Part shown: piece after piece, positions 39,379 to 47,432 of the stretch
Position numbering within the stretch: the first letter of the stretch is position 1
How the letters are laid out: every line of letters begins with the position of its first letter
From: Lysobacter sp. yr284
GTDB taxonomy: Bacteria > Pseudomonadota > Gammaproteobacteria > Xanthomonadales > Xanthomonadaceae
NCBI RefSeq assembly: GCF_900107375.1
Contig: NZ_FNPT01000001.1
Coordinates: 620,001 to 684,000, forward strand
DNA length: 64,000 nucleotides
Direction: 5' to 3'
Translations under genes and position numbers: made by a program
Notes under the pieces: generated by a model
The model's database searches: none
Seen by the model: the letters and a program-made list of their open reading frames with translations, nothing else
What the model was told of the DNA's origin: nothing

Positions 39379-40218
39379 TCAGTCGTAGGAATGCGACGCG
39401 TCGGGGAAGCGGCCGCTGCGCACCGCTTCGCCGTAGGCGGCGAAGGCGCCGGCGACCGAGCCGCCTTCGGCCAGGAAGTCCTTGACGAACTTGGGCCGGC
39501 GGTGGCCCGAGTTGACCCCGAGCAGGTCGTGCAGCACCAGCACTTGGCCGTCGCAATGCGGGCCGGCGCCGATGCCGATGGTGGGAATCGCGATCTCGGC
39601 GGTGATCGCCTGGGCCAGCCCGGTCGGCACGCATTCCAGCACCAGCAGCGCGGCGCCGGCCTCGGCCACCGCGCGCGCGTCGGCGCGCAGCCGGGCCGCG
39701 GTAGCGTCGTCGCGGCCCTGCAGCTTGTAGCCGCCCAGGCGCAGCACCGACTGCGGAGTCAGGCCGAGGTGGGCGCAGACCGGGATCTCGCGTTCGACCA
39801 AAAAGCGGACGACCTCCAGCTTGTGCCCCGCGCCTTCGATCTTGACCATCGCCGCGCCGGCGCGCAGCAGCGCGGTGGACGCGTCGAGCGCGCGCTCGGG
39901 CGTCGCGTCGGAGGCGAACGGCAGGTCGGCGATCAACAAGGCCTTGGACAGGCCGCGGGCGACGCAGGCGGTGTGGTAGGCCATGTCGGCCGCGGTCACC
40001 GGCAAGGTGCTGCCGTGGCCCTGCACGACCATGCCCAGCGAATCGCCGACCAGGATCAGGTCGGTGCCGGCGGCGTCCATGGTGCGGGCGAAACTGGCGT
40101 CGTAGGCGGTCAGCATGACCAGCTTGCGGCCGTCGCGCTTGGCGTCGGCGAGCATGGGCACGGTCCAGGCCTTGCGCTTCTCGGAAGGCGTGGCATCGGT
40201 CGGAGCCGAGGTATACAT
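39379..40218 (-). CDS. panB: 3-methyl-2-oxobutanoate hydroxymethyltransferase
   Basis: A 279-residue cytoplasmic enzyme that makes ketopantoate, the first committed step of pantothenate synthesis. Family motifs: [72 protein letters not shown], and [20 protein letters not shown]. About 20 extra N-terminal residues compared with E. coli. It precedes panC, panD and pgi. Upstream, a 312-bp gap with a REP pair separates it from folK. Confidence 0.96.
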   Translation of the reverse strand: MYTSAPTDATPSEKRKAWTVPMLADAKRDGRKLVMLTAYDASFARTMDAAGTDLILVGDSLGMVVQGHGSTLPVTAADMAYHTACVARGLSKALLIADLPFASDATPERALDASTALLRAGAAMVKIEGAGHKLEVVRFLVEREIPVCAHLGLTPQSVLRLGGYKLQGRDDATAARLRADARAVAEAGAALLVLECVPTGLAQAITAEIAIPTIGIGAGPHCDGQVLVLHDLLGVNSGHRRPKFVKDFLAEGGSVAGAFAAYGEAVRSGRFPDASHSYD

Positions 40219-40376
40219 GGGCGGAAGTCCGGTGGCGACGGACGTGGTGGGGAGGCGGCTAACTTAACAGGTTGCCGCCGGCTGGCGACTCTCGCCGGCG
40301 GAACGCTGTCGGGCCGCCACGCGGCGGCAAGCGGGCGGGCAAGCGCAGCGCACCGCCGCAGCCCCGTTCGCCCCCT

Positions 40377-40534
40377 GCAGGAGCGGCGCAAGCCGCGACC
40401 GCGCCAATGCGACTACGACGCGCGCCACGCGATCGCCGTCGAAGCGGGTTGATCGAAAGATCGTATGCGGCCGTACGGCTCGGGGGCTTTCGCGGTCGTT
40501 GCATTGCCGCGGTCGCGGCTTGCGCCGCTCCTAC
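40377..40534. repeat. Inverted pair of GTAG REP elements between folK and panB
   Basis: The left element (40377-40400) has GCAG instead of GTAG; the right element (40511-40534) is a full copy in reverse. The roughly 110-bp centre contains no gene. On the minus strand the right element starts inside folK and supplies its stop. The rest of the gap 40219-40376 shows nothing further. Confidence 0.9.
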
Positions 40535-41046
40535 AGGGGCCCTTCCTGCGGCAGGGCTTCGATGCCGCCGGGGTCGATCCGCGCCAGCGCGGCGCGCGCC
40601 GGGCCGATGCCGGGGATGGCCGCGTCCGGCGCGATTTCCACCAGCGGCGCCAGCGCGAACGCGCGCTCGTGCAGGTGCGGGTGCGGCACGTGCAGCCCGG
40701 CTTCGGCGATGACCGCCTCGCCGTACAGCAGCAGGTCCAGGTCCAGCGTGCGCGGGCCCCAGCGGTCGCTGCCGTCGGCGCGGCGCGCGCGCCCGGCCTC
40801 GCGCTCGATCGCGAGCATGGCCGCGAGCAGTTCGCGCGCCGGCAGCGCGGTGTCCAGCCACGCCACCGCGTTGAGGAAGTCCGGCTGGTCGGTGCGGCCC
40901 CAGGCCGCGGTGCGGTACAGGCGCGAGGCGCGCCGCAGGCGCGAATGCGGCAGCGCGGCGAGCGCATCCACGGCCGCGCGCAACACCGCGGCGCTGTCGC
41001 CGAGATTGCTGCCCAGGCCGATGTAGGCGGAAACGGTTGGCGTCAT
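40531..41046 (-). CDS. folK: 2-amino-4-hydroxy-6-hydroxymethyldihydropteridine pyrophosphokinase
   Basis: A 171-residue cytoplasmic enzyme of folate synthesis that transfers pyrophosphate to hydroxymethyldihydropterin. MTPTVSAYIGLGSNLGDSAA is the classic start, and YRTAAWGRTDQPDFLNAVAW, DRWGPRTLDLDLLLYGEAVI and VPHPHLHERAFALAPLVEI follow. I start at 41046; longer versions add Arg-rich unrelated sequence. The stop TAG (40533-40531) is the TAG of a GTAG REP element (EGPL*). The pcnB gene ends 193 bp upstream on the same strand, the classical order. Confidence 0.95.
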   Translation of the reverse strand: MTPTVSAYIGLGSNLGDSAAVLRAAVDALAALPHSRLRRASRLYRTAAWGRTDQPDFLNAVAWLDTALPARELLAAMLAIEREAGRARRADGSDRWGPRTLDLDLLLYGEAVIAEAGLHVPHPHLHERAFALAPLVEIAPDAAIPGIGPARAALARIDPGGIEALPQEGPL

Positions 41047-41239
41047 GGCGATGCGGCGCGAACGGACGGCGAACGGGCCGACGCCGCCGGCCGCGAGGCG
41101 GACGGCGTGCGGCGATGCGAAACGGATGCTGCTGGAACCGGGTCGGCGCAAGCGGCGCGAACCGCTTCGCAGCGGCCTGCCCCGGCCGACCGGAGCGGAC
41201 CGGGCGCGCCGGGCGACGACGCAACGCGTCGCCGCGCGC

Positions 41240-42607
41240 TTACTCCGCGGCGCCGCCCACCGGCGCGCCGCGACGGCGCCGGCGGCGCTTGCGCGGAGCG
41301 CGGCCCTCGCCGCCCTCCTCGTCGCCGCCGTCTTCGTCCGCGCGCTCGTGCTGCGCTTCGTGCTGGGCCAGCGACTCGTTCGGGTGCTGCTGCGCCTCGC
41401 GCCAGAACTCGACGTCGGCCGAATGCTCGTCCGAAGCGGCCATGCGCAGGCTCAGGAAATCGAACGCGGCGCGGAAGCGCGGGTGCGACAGCAGCCGGAA
41501 CACGCGCTTGCGCTGGCGCTGCTGGAAGCGCGACTGCAGCAGCCAGATCTCCTGCATCGGCAGCGAGAACCGGCGCGGCAGCGCGATCGTGGCGAGCTGG
41601 TGCAGGGTGACCCGGTCGGCCGCGCGGCGCTGCGCTTCGGCGGTATGCACGCCCTGCGCCTGCAGGCCCATCAGGTCGCGGCAATACGCCGGCCACAGCA
41701 GCAGCGCGAACAGGAACGCCGGCGATACCGGCTCGTCCGCGGCGACCCGCGCGTCGGTGCCCTTGAGCCCTTCCAGCACCATCCGCCGCAACGCGCCGCT
41801 GCGGTTGGACTTCAGCGCCGCGGCGCTTTCCGGCAGCAGCGCCGGCAGCAGGCCGTAGCGCTCCAGGCCGAGGAAGCTCTCGACCGCGTGGCCGGACAGG
41901 AACAGCTTGAGGCATTCCTCGAACAACCGCGCCGGCGCGGCTTCGGCCAGCAGCGGCGCCAGCCGCGGGATCGGCGCGGCGGTGTCGCGCTCGATCTCGA
42001 AGCCGAGCTTGGCCGCCAGGCGCACCGCGCGCAGCATCCGCACCGGGTCTTCGCGGTAGCGCGTTTCCGGATCGCCGATCAGGCGCATGAGCCGGTTCTG
42101 CACGTCCTCGAAGCCGCCGACGTAGTCGCGCACCGAGAAGTCCTCGACCGCGTAGTACAGGGCGTTGGCGGTGAAGTCGCGGCGCACCGCGTCGTCCTCG
42201 ATGCTGCCGTAGACGTTGTCGCGCAGCAGCCGGCCGCCGTCGTCGGTCTCGCGGTCGCCGCTGCCGTCGTCGATGTTGGCGCGGAACGTCGCCACCTCGA
42301 TGATCTCGCGGCCGTAGACCACGTGGGCCAGGCGGAAGCGCCGCCCGATCAGGCGGCAGTTGCGGAACAGCCCCTTGACCTGCTCGGGCGTGGCGTCGGT
42401 GGCCACGTCGAAGTCCTTGGGATGGCCGCCGACCAGGATGTCGCGGACCGCGCCGCCGACCAGGTAGGCGCCGAAGCCGCTGTCGCGCAGCCGGTACAGC
42501 ACCCGCAACGCATTAGGGCTGATGTCCTTGCGCGAGACGTTGTGCTGGTCGCGCGGGATCACCCGCAACGAGGTTTGGATATGGGATGAGATGTTGTCGG
42601 CTTGCAT
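41240..42607 (-). CDS. pcnB: Poly(A) polymerase I
   Basis: A 455-residue nucleotidyltransferase that adds 3' poly(A) tails to RNAs and so promotes their decay. The catalytic head has YLVGGAVRDILVGGHPKDFD VATDA; RRDFTANALYYAVEDFSVRD and RYREDPVRMLRAVRLAAKLG follow. The C-terminus is a basic tail (PRKRRRRRRGAP), expected for RNA binding. The start at 42607 (MQADNISSHIQ) is chosen because further upstream in-frame sequence runs over the tRNA-Glu promoter. It is divergent from tRNA-Glu and heads pcnB-folk-panBCD. Confidence 0.94.
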   Translation of the reverse strand: MQADNISSHIQTSLRVIPRDQHNVSRKDISPNALRVLYRLRDSGFGAYLVGGAVRDILVGGHPKDFDVATDATPEQVKGLFRNCRLIGRRFRLAHVVYGREIIEVATFRANIDDGSGDRETDDGGRLLRDNVYGSIEDDAVRRDFTANALYYAVEDFSVRDYVGGFEDVQNRLMRLIGDPETRYREDPVRMLRAVRLAAKLGFEIERDTAAPIPRLAPLLAEAAPARLFEECLKLFLSGHAVESFLGLERYGLLPALLPESAAALKSNRSGALRRMVLEGLKGTDARVAADEPVSPAFLFALLLWPAYCRDLMGLQAQGVHTAEAQRRAADRVTLHQLATIALPRRFSLPMQEIWLLQSRFQQRQRKRVFRLLSHPRFRAAFDFLSLRMAASDEHSADVEFWREAQQHPNESLAQHEAQHERADEDGGDEEGGEGRAPRKRRRRRRGAPVGGAAE

Positions 42608-42653
42608 CGAACGCGGACGCGCCGCCTTTTGAAAGAATTCATGGGTCAGGCCG

Positions 42654-42682
42654 TTGCCGGAGGCTGCGGCGGCGCATATACT
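42654..42682 (+). promoter_or_regulatory. Sigma-70 promoter of tRNA-Glu
   Basis: TTGCCG (42654-42659), a 17-bp spacer, and TATACT (42677-42682): close to consensus with ideal spacing. Transcription would begin near 42689, leaving a leader of about 75 bases before the tRNA. Confidence 0.8.
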
Positions 42683-42763
42683 AGCAGGCCGCACGGGATT
42701 GAGAGACTGTGCGGTCCACCAGGAAGCCTCCGGTCGCCGGAGCCCCCGGTCGGAAGCTCCAAC

Positions 42764-42839
42764 GCTCCCTTCGTCTAGAGGCCTAGGACGTGGCCCTCTC
42801 AAGGCTAAAACACGGGTTCGAATCCCGTAGGGAGCGCCA
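42764..42839 (+). tRNA. tRNA-Glu (anticodon CTC)
   Basis: A 76-base cloverleaf. The acceptor stem GCTCCCT/AGGGAGC is followed by discriminator G and an encoded CCA. The D-arm is GTCTAGAGGCCTAGGAC, the anticodon stem TGGCC/GGCTA encloses loop CTCTCAA with anticodon CTC, and the T-arm is CGGGTTCGAATCCCG. CTC reads GAG, the favoured Glu codon of a GC-rich genome. A tRNA-Glu(TTC) must exist elsewhere. It has its own promoter and terminator. Confidence 0.97.
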
Positions 42840-42859
42840 TCCAGGCGACCATGTCGCAG

Positions 42860-42886
42860 AAAAAGCCCGCCTCGCGCGGGCTTTTT
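42860..42886 (+). terminator. Rho-independent terminator of tRNA-Glu
   Basis: AAAAAGCCCGC (42860-42870), loop CTCGC, GCGGGCTTTTT (42876-42886), 20 bp after the tRNA. The following 322 bp up to fdxA contain no recognisable gene or clear promoter. Confidence 0.92.
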
Positions 42887-43208
42887 CGTTGCTGGGGCGG
42901 GTCCGGCCGGGGCCGGCCGCCCGGACGGGGCGGCCCGCACCCGACCGCCCGGCCCGCGCCGGCCGCCACGGGCCGCGCGCAAGCGCCCCGGCATTGCGAT
43001 CCGCGCCGCCGCCCCCAGCCTGCGCGAGGCCGCGGATGCGGGCCGACGCGGCGCGCACAACCGCGCCATCGAGCAGTTCCGTCCGTGGCGTTACCCGCTT
43101 CCCAGCTTGCGTAAGAGAACACGCGCAGCCTTGGGCCGGCGCGGCGCGAGTGGCTACACTATCGACCGCCCGGCCTGCACCGCACCGGATCACCTACAGG
43201 ACCCAGCC

Positions 43209-43532
43209 ATGCCCTTCGTCGTCACCGAGAACTGCATCAAGTGCAAGTACACCGACTGCGTGGAGGTGTGCCCGGTGGACTGTTTCCATGAAGGCCCGAA
43301 TTTCCTGGTGATCGATCCGGACGAGTGCATCGACTGCACCCTGTGCGAGCCGGAGTGCCCGATCAACGCGATCTACCCCGAGGACGACGTGCCCGCCGGG
43401 CAGGAGGCCTTCGTCGCCCTCAACGCCGAACTGGCCCAGGCCTGGCCGGTGATCACCACGCGCAAGGACAGCCTGCCCGACGCCAAGGACTGGGAAGGCA
43501 AGACCGGCAAGATCGACCTGCTGGAACGCTGA
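43209..43532 (+). CDS. fdxA: 7Fe ferredoxin (FdxA type)
   Basis: A 107-residue soluble electron carrier binding one 3Fe-4S and one 4Fe-4S cluster. Cysteines are at 9, 12, 17, 21 and 25 ([17 protein letters not shown]) and 40, 43, 46 and 50 ([11 protein letters not shown]). The C-terminal extension ([30 protein letters not shown]) is characteristic of the FdxA family, and length is standard. It begins 370 bp after tRNA-Glu and is monocistronic. Its partner enzyme is not indicated. Confidence 0.95.
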   Translation: MPFVVTENCIKCKYTDCVEVCPVDCFHEGPNFLVIDPDECIDCTLCEPECPINAIYPEDDVPAGQEAFVALNAELAQAWPVITTRKDSLPDAKDWEGKTGKIDLLER

Positions 43533-43650
43533 GCGCGGCCGGCGCGCGCCGGAAAAGTTCCGCAATTCCCTGAATTCGCATGGTTTGCGGCGCGGATGCG
43601 TTCATCCGCGCGTGCCTATGCTGGCCGCGGTCCCCTACCGCAGCGCCGCC

Positions 43651-44280
43651 ATGTCCAAGCTCCTGCCCTTTGGCCTGTTGCTCGCGTTGTGCCTGACCCC
43701 GGCGGCGACCGGCGCGCAGCACCGCGGCTTCGATCTGTCGCAACTGGATCTCTCGCAACTCGACCTGTCGCGGCTGGATCCGGCCGCGATCATGGCCAGC
43801 GCCAACGACACCCTGATGCGCGCGCCCGACAGCCGCATCGACGGGCTGTTCCAGGCCCTGCGCAGCGCATCGCGCGACCGCGACGACGCGGCCACGCTGT
43901 GCGCACTGTTCGATCCGCGCGCCGACCGCAGCGCGCAGGCGCTGATGGCGGCGGCGCAGCGGCTCAGTCCGGACAGCCACCAACGCTTCGGCAACGCCTT
44001 GATCGAGATCGCCGCCAGCGGCCTGCAGAGCCCGCGCCAGGCCTACGACGCCGGCACGGCCAAGCAATCGCTGAAGTCGGCCGCGGCGCAGGCGATGATG
44101 CTGCACGACGGCTTCGGCGCCGGGCTCAACGCCGACGGCGCCGACGAGGCCTCGCGCCAGGCGCGCTGCCAGTCCTTCGCCTGGCTGCTCGACGCGCTGG
44201 GCGAGCAGCCGCTGGCGCAGCGCGCCGGGGCGATGCGGTTGCTGTTGAACGAGGGGATGAACCGGTTGACGGTGCGCTGA
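43651..44280 (+). CDS. Secreted protein of unknown function with DLSQL repeats
   Basis: A 209-residue protein. A signal peptide (MSKLLPFGLLLALCLTPAAT GAQ) is followed directly by three five-residue repeats, DLSQL DLSQL DLSRL, and then a mostly helical Ala-rich domain with two cysteines (TLCALFD and ARCQSFAW) that could form a disulfide. I do not recognise the family. The start at 43651 is set by the signal peptide. It is 118 bp after fdxA and is followed by a REP pair. Probably periplasmic. Confidence 0.7.
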   Translation: MSKLLPFGLLLALCLTPAATGAQHRGFDLSQLDLSQLDLSRLDPAAIMASANDTLMRAPDSRIDGLFQALRSASRDRDDAATLCALFDPRADRSAQALMAAAQRLSPDSHQRFGNALIEIAASGLQSPRQAYDAGTAKQSLKSAAAQAMMLHDGFGAGLNADGADEASRQARCQSFAWLLDALGEQPLAQRAGAMRLLLNEGMNRLTVR

Positions 44281-44308
44281 GGCGGGCCGTTGGCGATCTG
44301 GAACAAAA

Positions 44309-44393
44309 GCATCGGGCCTGAAGGCCCTCCCACAAGAGCGGACGGCCCTGCCATCGGGCCGGGCTCTTGTGGGAGGGCCTTCAGGCCCGACGC
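44309..44393. repeat. Inverted pair of GGGAGGGCCTTCAGGCCC-type elements
   Basis: Bases 44309-44338 and 44364-44393 are 30-bp reverse complements (one mismatch, ATGC/ACGC). This is the same family as 22519-22610, but the two copies face the opposite way: here the GCATCGGGCC end points outward. Confidence 0.92.
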
Positions 44394-44426
44394 TTTCGGC
44401 TCAGCCCGCCACGCCACCGCAAACGA

Positions 44427-44451
44427 AAACGGGCGCCAGCGGCGCCCGTTT
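44427..44451. terminator. Terminator hairpin of bamC (bidirectional shape)
   Basis: AAACGGGCGCC (44427-44437), loop AGC, GGCGCCCGTTT (44441-44451), 30 bp beyond the bamC stop, with AAACGAAAA on the side that gives a T-rich tail on the minus strand. Confidence 0.85.
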
Positions 44452-44480
44452 CCGCATCCGGCCGAAGCCGGAAGGATCGA

Positions 44481-45005
44481 TCAACGCCCGCCCAGCGCCG
44501 CCTTCAGGTCGGCGATCAGCTTGGTCGGGCCGGCGCCGGACGCCGGCAGGCCGCGCGGGTCCACCGCCGACACGTAGGCGCCCGCCTCGACCGCGCTGAC
44601 CCGGACCAGGAAGCTGGCGCCCTGGTAGCTGACGTCGTAGGCGCCCAGCAGCTGGGCGCGGCTGGCGATGGTCAGGCCCTCGGTCTTGCCGAGGACCTCG
44701 CCGACCTTGTTGAAGGCGTCGTCGCGGTTGCCGTTGAGGGTGAAGCCCAGCGCCGAGGACGCCGGCGCGCCCGGCTGGGCCTGGATCGGACGGTTGGCCG
44801 AGGCCACCGCCGAGCCGCCCGGGATCGCCATGGCGCCGTCGGTGCGCGGCTGGTCGAGGTCCGGCGGCACTTCCAGCGGACGGTTTTCCGGCGCTTCGGC
44901 ATAGAGCTTGTTGCCCTTGCGGAACCAGCTGCAGCCCGAAGTGGCGACCACCGCCAGCAACAGACCGGCGACGACCGCACGGGACAGGGAAACGTTGGAA
45001 CGCAT
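44481..45005 (-). CDS. bamC: BamC-like outer membrane lipoprotein
   Basis: A 174-residue lipoprotein with a signal ending VVATSGC (Cys25). After the lipobox, NKLYAEAPENRPLEVPPDLD resembles the conserved segment by which BamC binds BamD in the outer membrane beta-barrel assembly complex. The remainder is one globular domain; E. coli BamC has two, so this copy is short (174 against about 344). Its position directly after dapA (19 bp gap) reproduces the E. coli dapA-bamC pair, which supports the call. The naming rests on context and the N-terminal motif. Confidence 0.75.
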   Translation of the reverse strand: MRSNVSLSRAVVAGLLLAVVATSGCSWFRKGNKLYAEAPENRPLEVPPDLDQPRTDGAMAIPGGSAVASANRPIQAQPGAPASSALGFTLNGNRDDAFNKVGEVLGKTEGLTIASRAQLLGAYDVSYQGASFLVRVSAVEAGAYVSAVDPRGLPASGAGPTKLIADLKAALGGR

Positions 45006-45024
45006 GGGTATCTCCTGCAAGGGT

Positions 45025-45930
45025 TCAGGCCGCGAGGTTGGCGCGGCTCAGGTGTTCGAGTTCGACGGCCAGGGCGCTGGCCTGGCGGGCGGCATCGGCG
45101 TGCGCGGGCGACAACGCCTGCAACGGCAGGCGCAGCCCGTGGCCGATGCCTTGTGCGGCCAGCAGCGCCTTGACCGGGATCGGGTTCGGCTCGATGCCGA
45201 GGAAATCGTAGGCCGGACGCAGGCGCGCGTCCCAGGCCTCGGCCTCGCCGCGCTTGCCGGCGCGGGCCAGGTCGGCGAGGCGGCGGAACGCGGCGGGCAT
45301 GGCGTTGGAGCCGACCGAGACGATGCCGTCGGCGCCGGCCAGCATGGCCCGGCACGCGCTCGGATCGTCGCCGCTGAGCACGGCGAAGCCGTCGGACTTC
45401 AGCGCCAGCAGTTCGTGCATGCGCGGCGGGTCGGACACCGCTTCCTTGATGCCGACGATGCGCGGATGCGCGGCCAGTTCGGCCACGGTGGCCGGCAGCA
45501 GGTCGCAGCCGGTGCGGCCTGGCACGTTGTAGAGCACCACCGGCAGCGCGCCGTCGTCGGCGATCGCGCGGTAGTGCGCGAGCAGGCCGGCCTGGGTCGG
45601 GCGCACGTACGGCGGTGCGACCACCAGCGCCGCGTCGGCGCCGAGCGCGGCCACGCGCCGGTTCAGTTCGATGGTCTTGGCGGTGTTGGACAGGCCGGTG
45701 CCGGCCAGCACCGGGATGCGCCCGGCGACGAATTCCACCGCGCTGCGCAGCAGGGTGTCGTACTCCGCGTCGAACAGCGCCGCCGCCTCGCCGGTGGAAC
45801 CGGCGACGACCACCGCCTGGGTGCCGCCCTCCAGCTGTTTCGCCAGCAGCGTGCGCCAGGCGTCCAGGTCGAGTTCGGCGGACGCGGTGAACGGCGTCGC
45901 CAGCGCGGTGATGCTGCCGGTAAGTCGCAA
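45025..45930 (-). CDS. dapA: 4-hydroxy-tetrahydrodipicolinate synthase
   Basis: A 301-residue aldolase-type enzyme condensing pyruvate with aspartate semialdehyde, the first step of the lysine and diaminopimelate branch. [41 protein letters not shown] and [11 protein letters not shown] are family motifs; numbering from TTG 45930 gives Schiff-base K162, Y134 and R139, one off the E. coli positions (161, 133, 138). No ATG fits, so a TTG start is proposed. The gene is followed by bamC and divergent from gcvR, as in E. coli. Confidence 0.94.
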   Translation of the reverse strand: MRLTGSITALATPFTASAELDLDAWRTLLAKQLEGGTQAVVVAGSTGEAAALFDAEYDTLLRSAVEFVAGRIPVLAGTGLSNTAKTIELNRRVAALGADAALVVAPPYVRPTQAGLLAHYRAIADDGALPVVLYNVPGRTGCDLLPATVAELAAHPRIVGIKEAVSDPPRMHELLALKSDGFAVLSGDDPSACRAMLAGADGIVSVGSNAMPAAFRRLADLARAGKRGEAEAWDARLRPAYDFLGIEPNPIPVKALLAAQGIGHGLRLPLQALSPAHADAARQASALAVELEHLSRANLAA

Positions 45931-46118
45931 GTTGGAACCTGTTTGAGCGTTGGGGAGCGGCCGCAGGGCGGTCGCCGGGGGGCGGGCGGGACGGCGCGGA
46001 CGCCGCGGCCGCGGGCCGCAGCGGCGGTCGGCCGAGCGGGCGCGGTCGCAACCGACCGGAACCGGGCCTGCGGACACGAAACCATGCCCACGGACGGCCA
46101 TACACCGGGCGATGTTAC

Positions 46119-46148
46119 TTGCGGCGCGAAAGCGCGGGCAAGTATGCT
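46119..46148 (+). promoter_or_regulatory. Sigma-70 promoter of gcvR-bcp
   Basis: TTGCGG (46119-46124), an 18-bp spacer, and TATGCT (46143-46148). The start of transcription near 46155 excludes the in-frame ATG at 46144 as a start codon and supports TTG 46225 for the first gene. Confidence 0.65.
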
Positions 46149-46224
46149 GGCCTGCAGTCGCGGCCCGCGCCCGGGCCGCCGTTCATTCTCCGAGCCGACA
46201 TCCGCTCCCCTTGCAGGCGCCGCC

Positions 46225-46785
46225 TTGACCGATTCCGCTTCCCGGCCGTCGCCGAACGATAACCACCTCCTGATCAACGCCTACACGACGCATCCGGAGT
46301 CGCCGCTGCTGGCGGTCACCCGCCGGATCGCCGACTCGGGCTGCAATCTCGTCGACGCGCGCCTGGCCACCGTCGGCCGCGACGTCTCGGTGACCGCGCT
46401 GGCCCAGGGCTCGTGGGACTCGGTCGCCAAGCTCGAAGCCATGATGGCCCGGCTGGAGCGCGAGGAAGGCCTCAAGCTGGTGTGGTACCGCACCGGCGCC
46501 AAGCAGGTGCAGTCCAACCTGCTGCCCTACATCGTCGAAGTCGTCGCCGCGGACAAGCCCGGCATCCTGTTCCAGCTGGCCGACTTCTTCGACCGCCAGG
46601 GCATCACCATCGAAAGCCTGCACTGCTCGCGCTACCGCGCGATGCAGACCGGGGCGGACATGTTCTCGGCCCAGATCACGATCGGCGTGCCTTCGAGCAT
46701 GCACATCGCCGCGCTGCGCGACGATTTCCTCGAGTTCTGCGACCACCTGAACCTGGACGCCATCATGGATCCGATGAAGTTCTGA
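46225..46785 (+). CDS. gcvR: Glycine cleavage system regulator-like protein with two ACT domains
   Basis: A 186-residue protein with two ACT domains: residues about 18-95 (LLINAYTTHPESPLLAVTRR IADSGCNLVD...) and about 105-180 (YIVEVVAADKPGILFQLADF FDRQGITIESL). E. coli GcvR of the same layout holds GcvA in its repressing form when glycine is low. Start TTG 46225 (MTDSASRPS) is inferred from the promoter at 46119-46148. dapA lies divergent and bcp follows after 16 bp; the bamC-dapA/gcvR-bcp order equals E. coli. No gcvA is in the window. Confidence 0.85.
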   Translation: MTDSASRPSPNDNHLLINAYTTHPESPLLAVTRRIADSGCNLVDARLATVGRDVSVTALAQGSWDSVAKLEAMMARLEREEGLKLVWYRTGAKQVQSNLLPYIVEVVAADKPGILFQLADFFDRQGITIESLHCSRYRAMQTGADMFSAQITIGVPSSMHIAALRDDFLEFCDHLNLDAIMDPMKF

Positions 46786-46801
46786 CGGGTAGTCTCCAAT
46801 C

Positions 46802-47287
46802 ATGCTCGACACCGGCGATCGCGCCTACGGCGGCAAAGCCCCCAACTACGACCTGGCCCTGTCCAGCGGCGAAACGGTCAAGCTCAAGGACTACGCCGGC
46901 GGCTGGCTGGTGCTGTACTTCTACCCGAAGGACAGCACGCCCGGCTGCACCACCGAAGGGCTCGACTTCAACGCCCACCTGGCCAGGTTCAAGAAGCTCG
47001 GCGCGACCGTGCTGGGCGTGTCGCGCGACTCGATCAAGTCGCACCAGAACTTCTGCGCCAAGCAGGGCTTCGAGTTCGACCTGGTCAGCGACAAGGACGA
47101 AACCTTGTGCAACGCCTTCGGCGTGATCAAGGAAAAATCGCTGTACGGCCGCAAGTACATGGGCGTGGAGCGCAGCACCTTCCTGATCGACCCGAAAGGC
47201 GTCATCGTGCAGTCATGGCGGCCGGTGAAAGTCGCCGGGCATGCCGAAGCCGTACTCGCCGCACTCAAGGACCACGCCGCCCAGTGA
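46802..47287 (+). CDS. bcp: Thioredoxin-dependent peroxiredoxin (Bcp/PrxQ)
   Basis: A 161-residue cytoplasmic peroxidase that reduces hydrogen peroxide and organic peroxides. The peroxidatic Cys is C49 in YPKDSTPGCT. The residue five positions later, Cys in E. coli Bcp, is Leu here; instead C85 (HQNFCAKQGF) is in place to be the resolving cysteine, 36 residues away, as described for the Xylella PrxQ. Thus it should act as an atypical 2-Cys enzyme with the resolving Cys in helix alpha3. It lies 16 bp after gcvR, in the same transcript. Confidence 0.95.
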   Translation: MLDTGDRAYGGKAPNYDLALSSGETVKLKDYAGGWLVLYFYPKDSTPGCTTEGLDFNAHLARFKKLGATVLGVSRDSIKSHQNFCAKQGFEFDLVSDKDETLCNAFGVIKEKSLYGRKYMGVERSTFLIDPKGVIVQSWRPVKVAGHAEAVLAALKDHAAQ

Positions 47288-47432
47288 GGCCGCCCCTTTT
47301 CCCGACGCGCCGCCGTCCCGCCCCGCGGGCCATGGCGGCGCCGCCGTGCGCGCGCACCTGCGCGCCGGCCCGCAGCCTTCCGATTTCCTGTCCCCCGGCG
47401 TGCCGCCACGCCATTCTCCCGCGGAGCTGTCG

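Noticed and set aside
46142-46226. ATG at 46144 as the start of gcvR
   Set aside because: It overlaps the -10 box TATGCT of a good promoter and would add a tail unlike the family; TTG 46225 is preferred.
47241-47432. Longer start for the PhoH-like protein
   Set aside because: The upstream frame overlaps the end of bcp and is Pro/Ala/Arg-rich; the PIN domain begins directly after ATG 47433.
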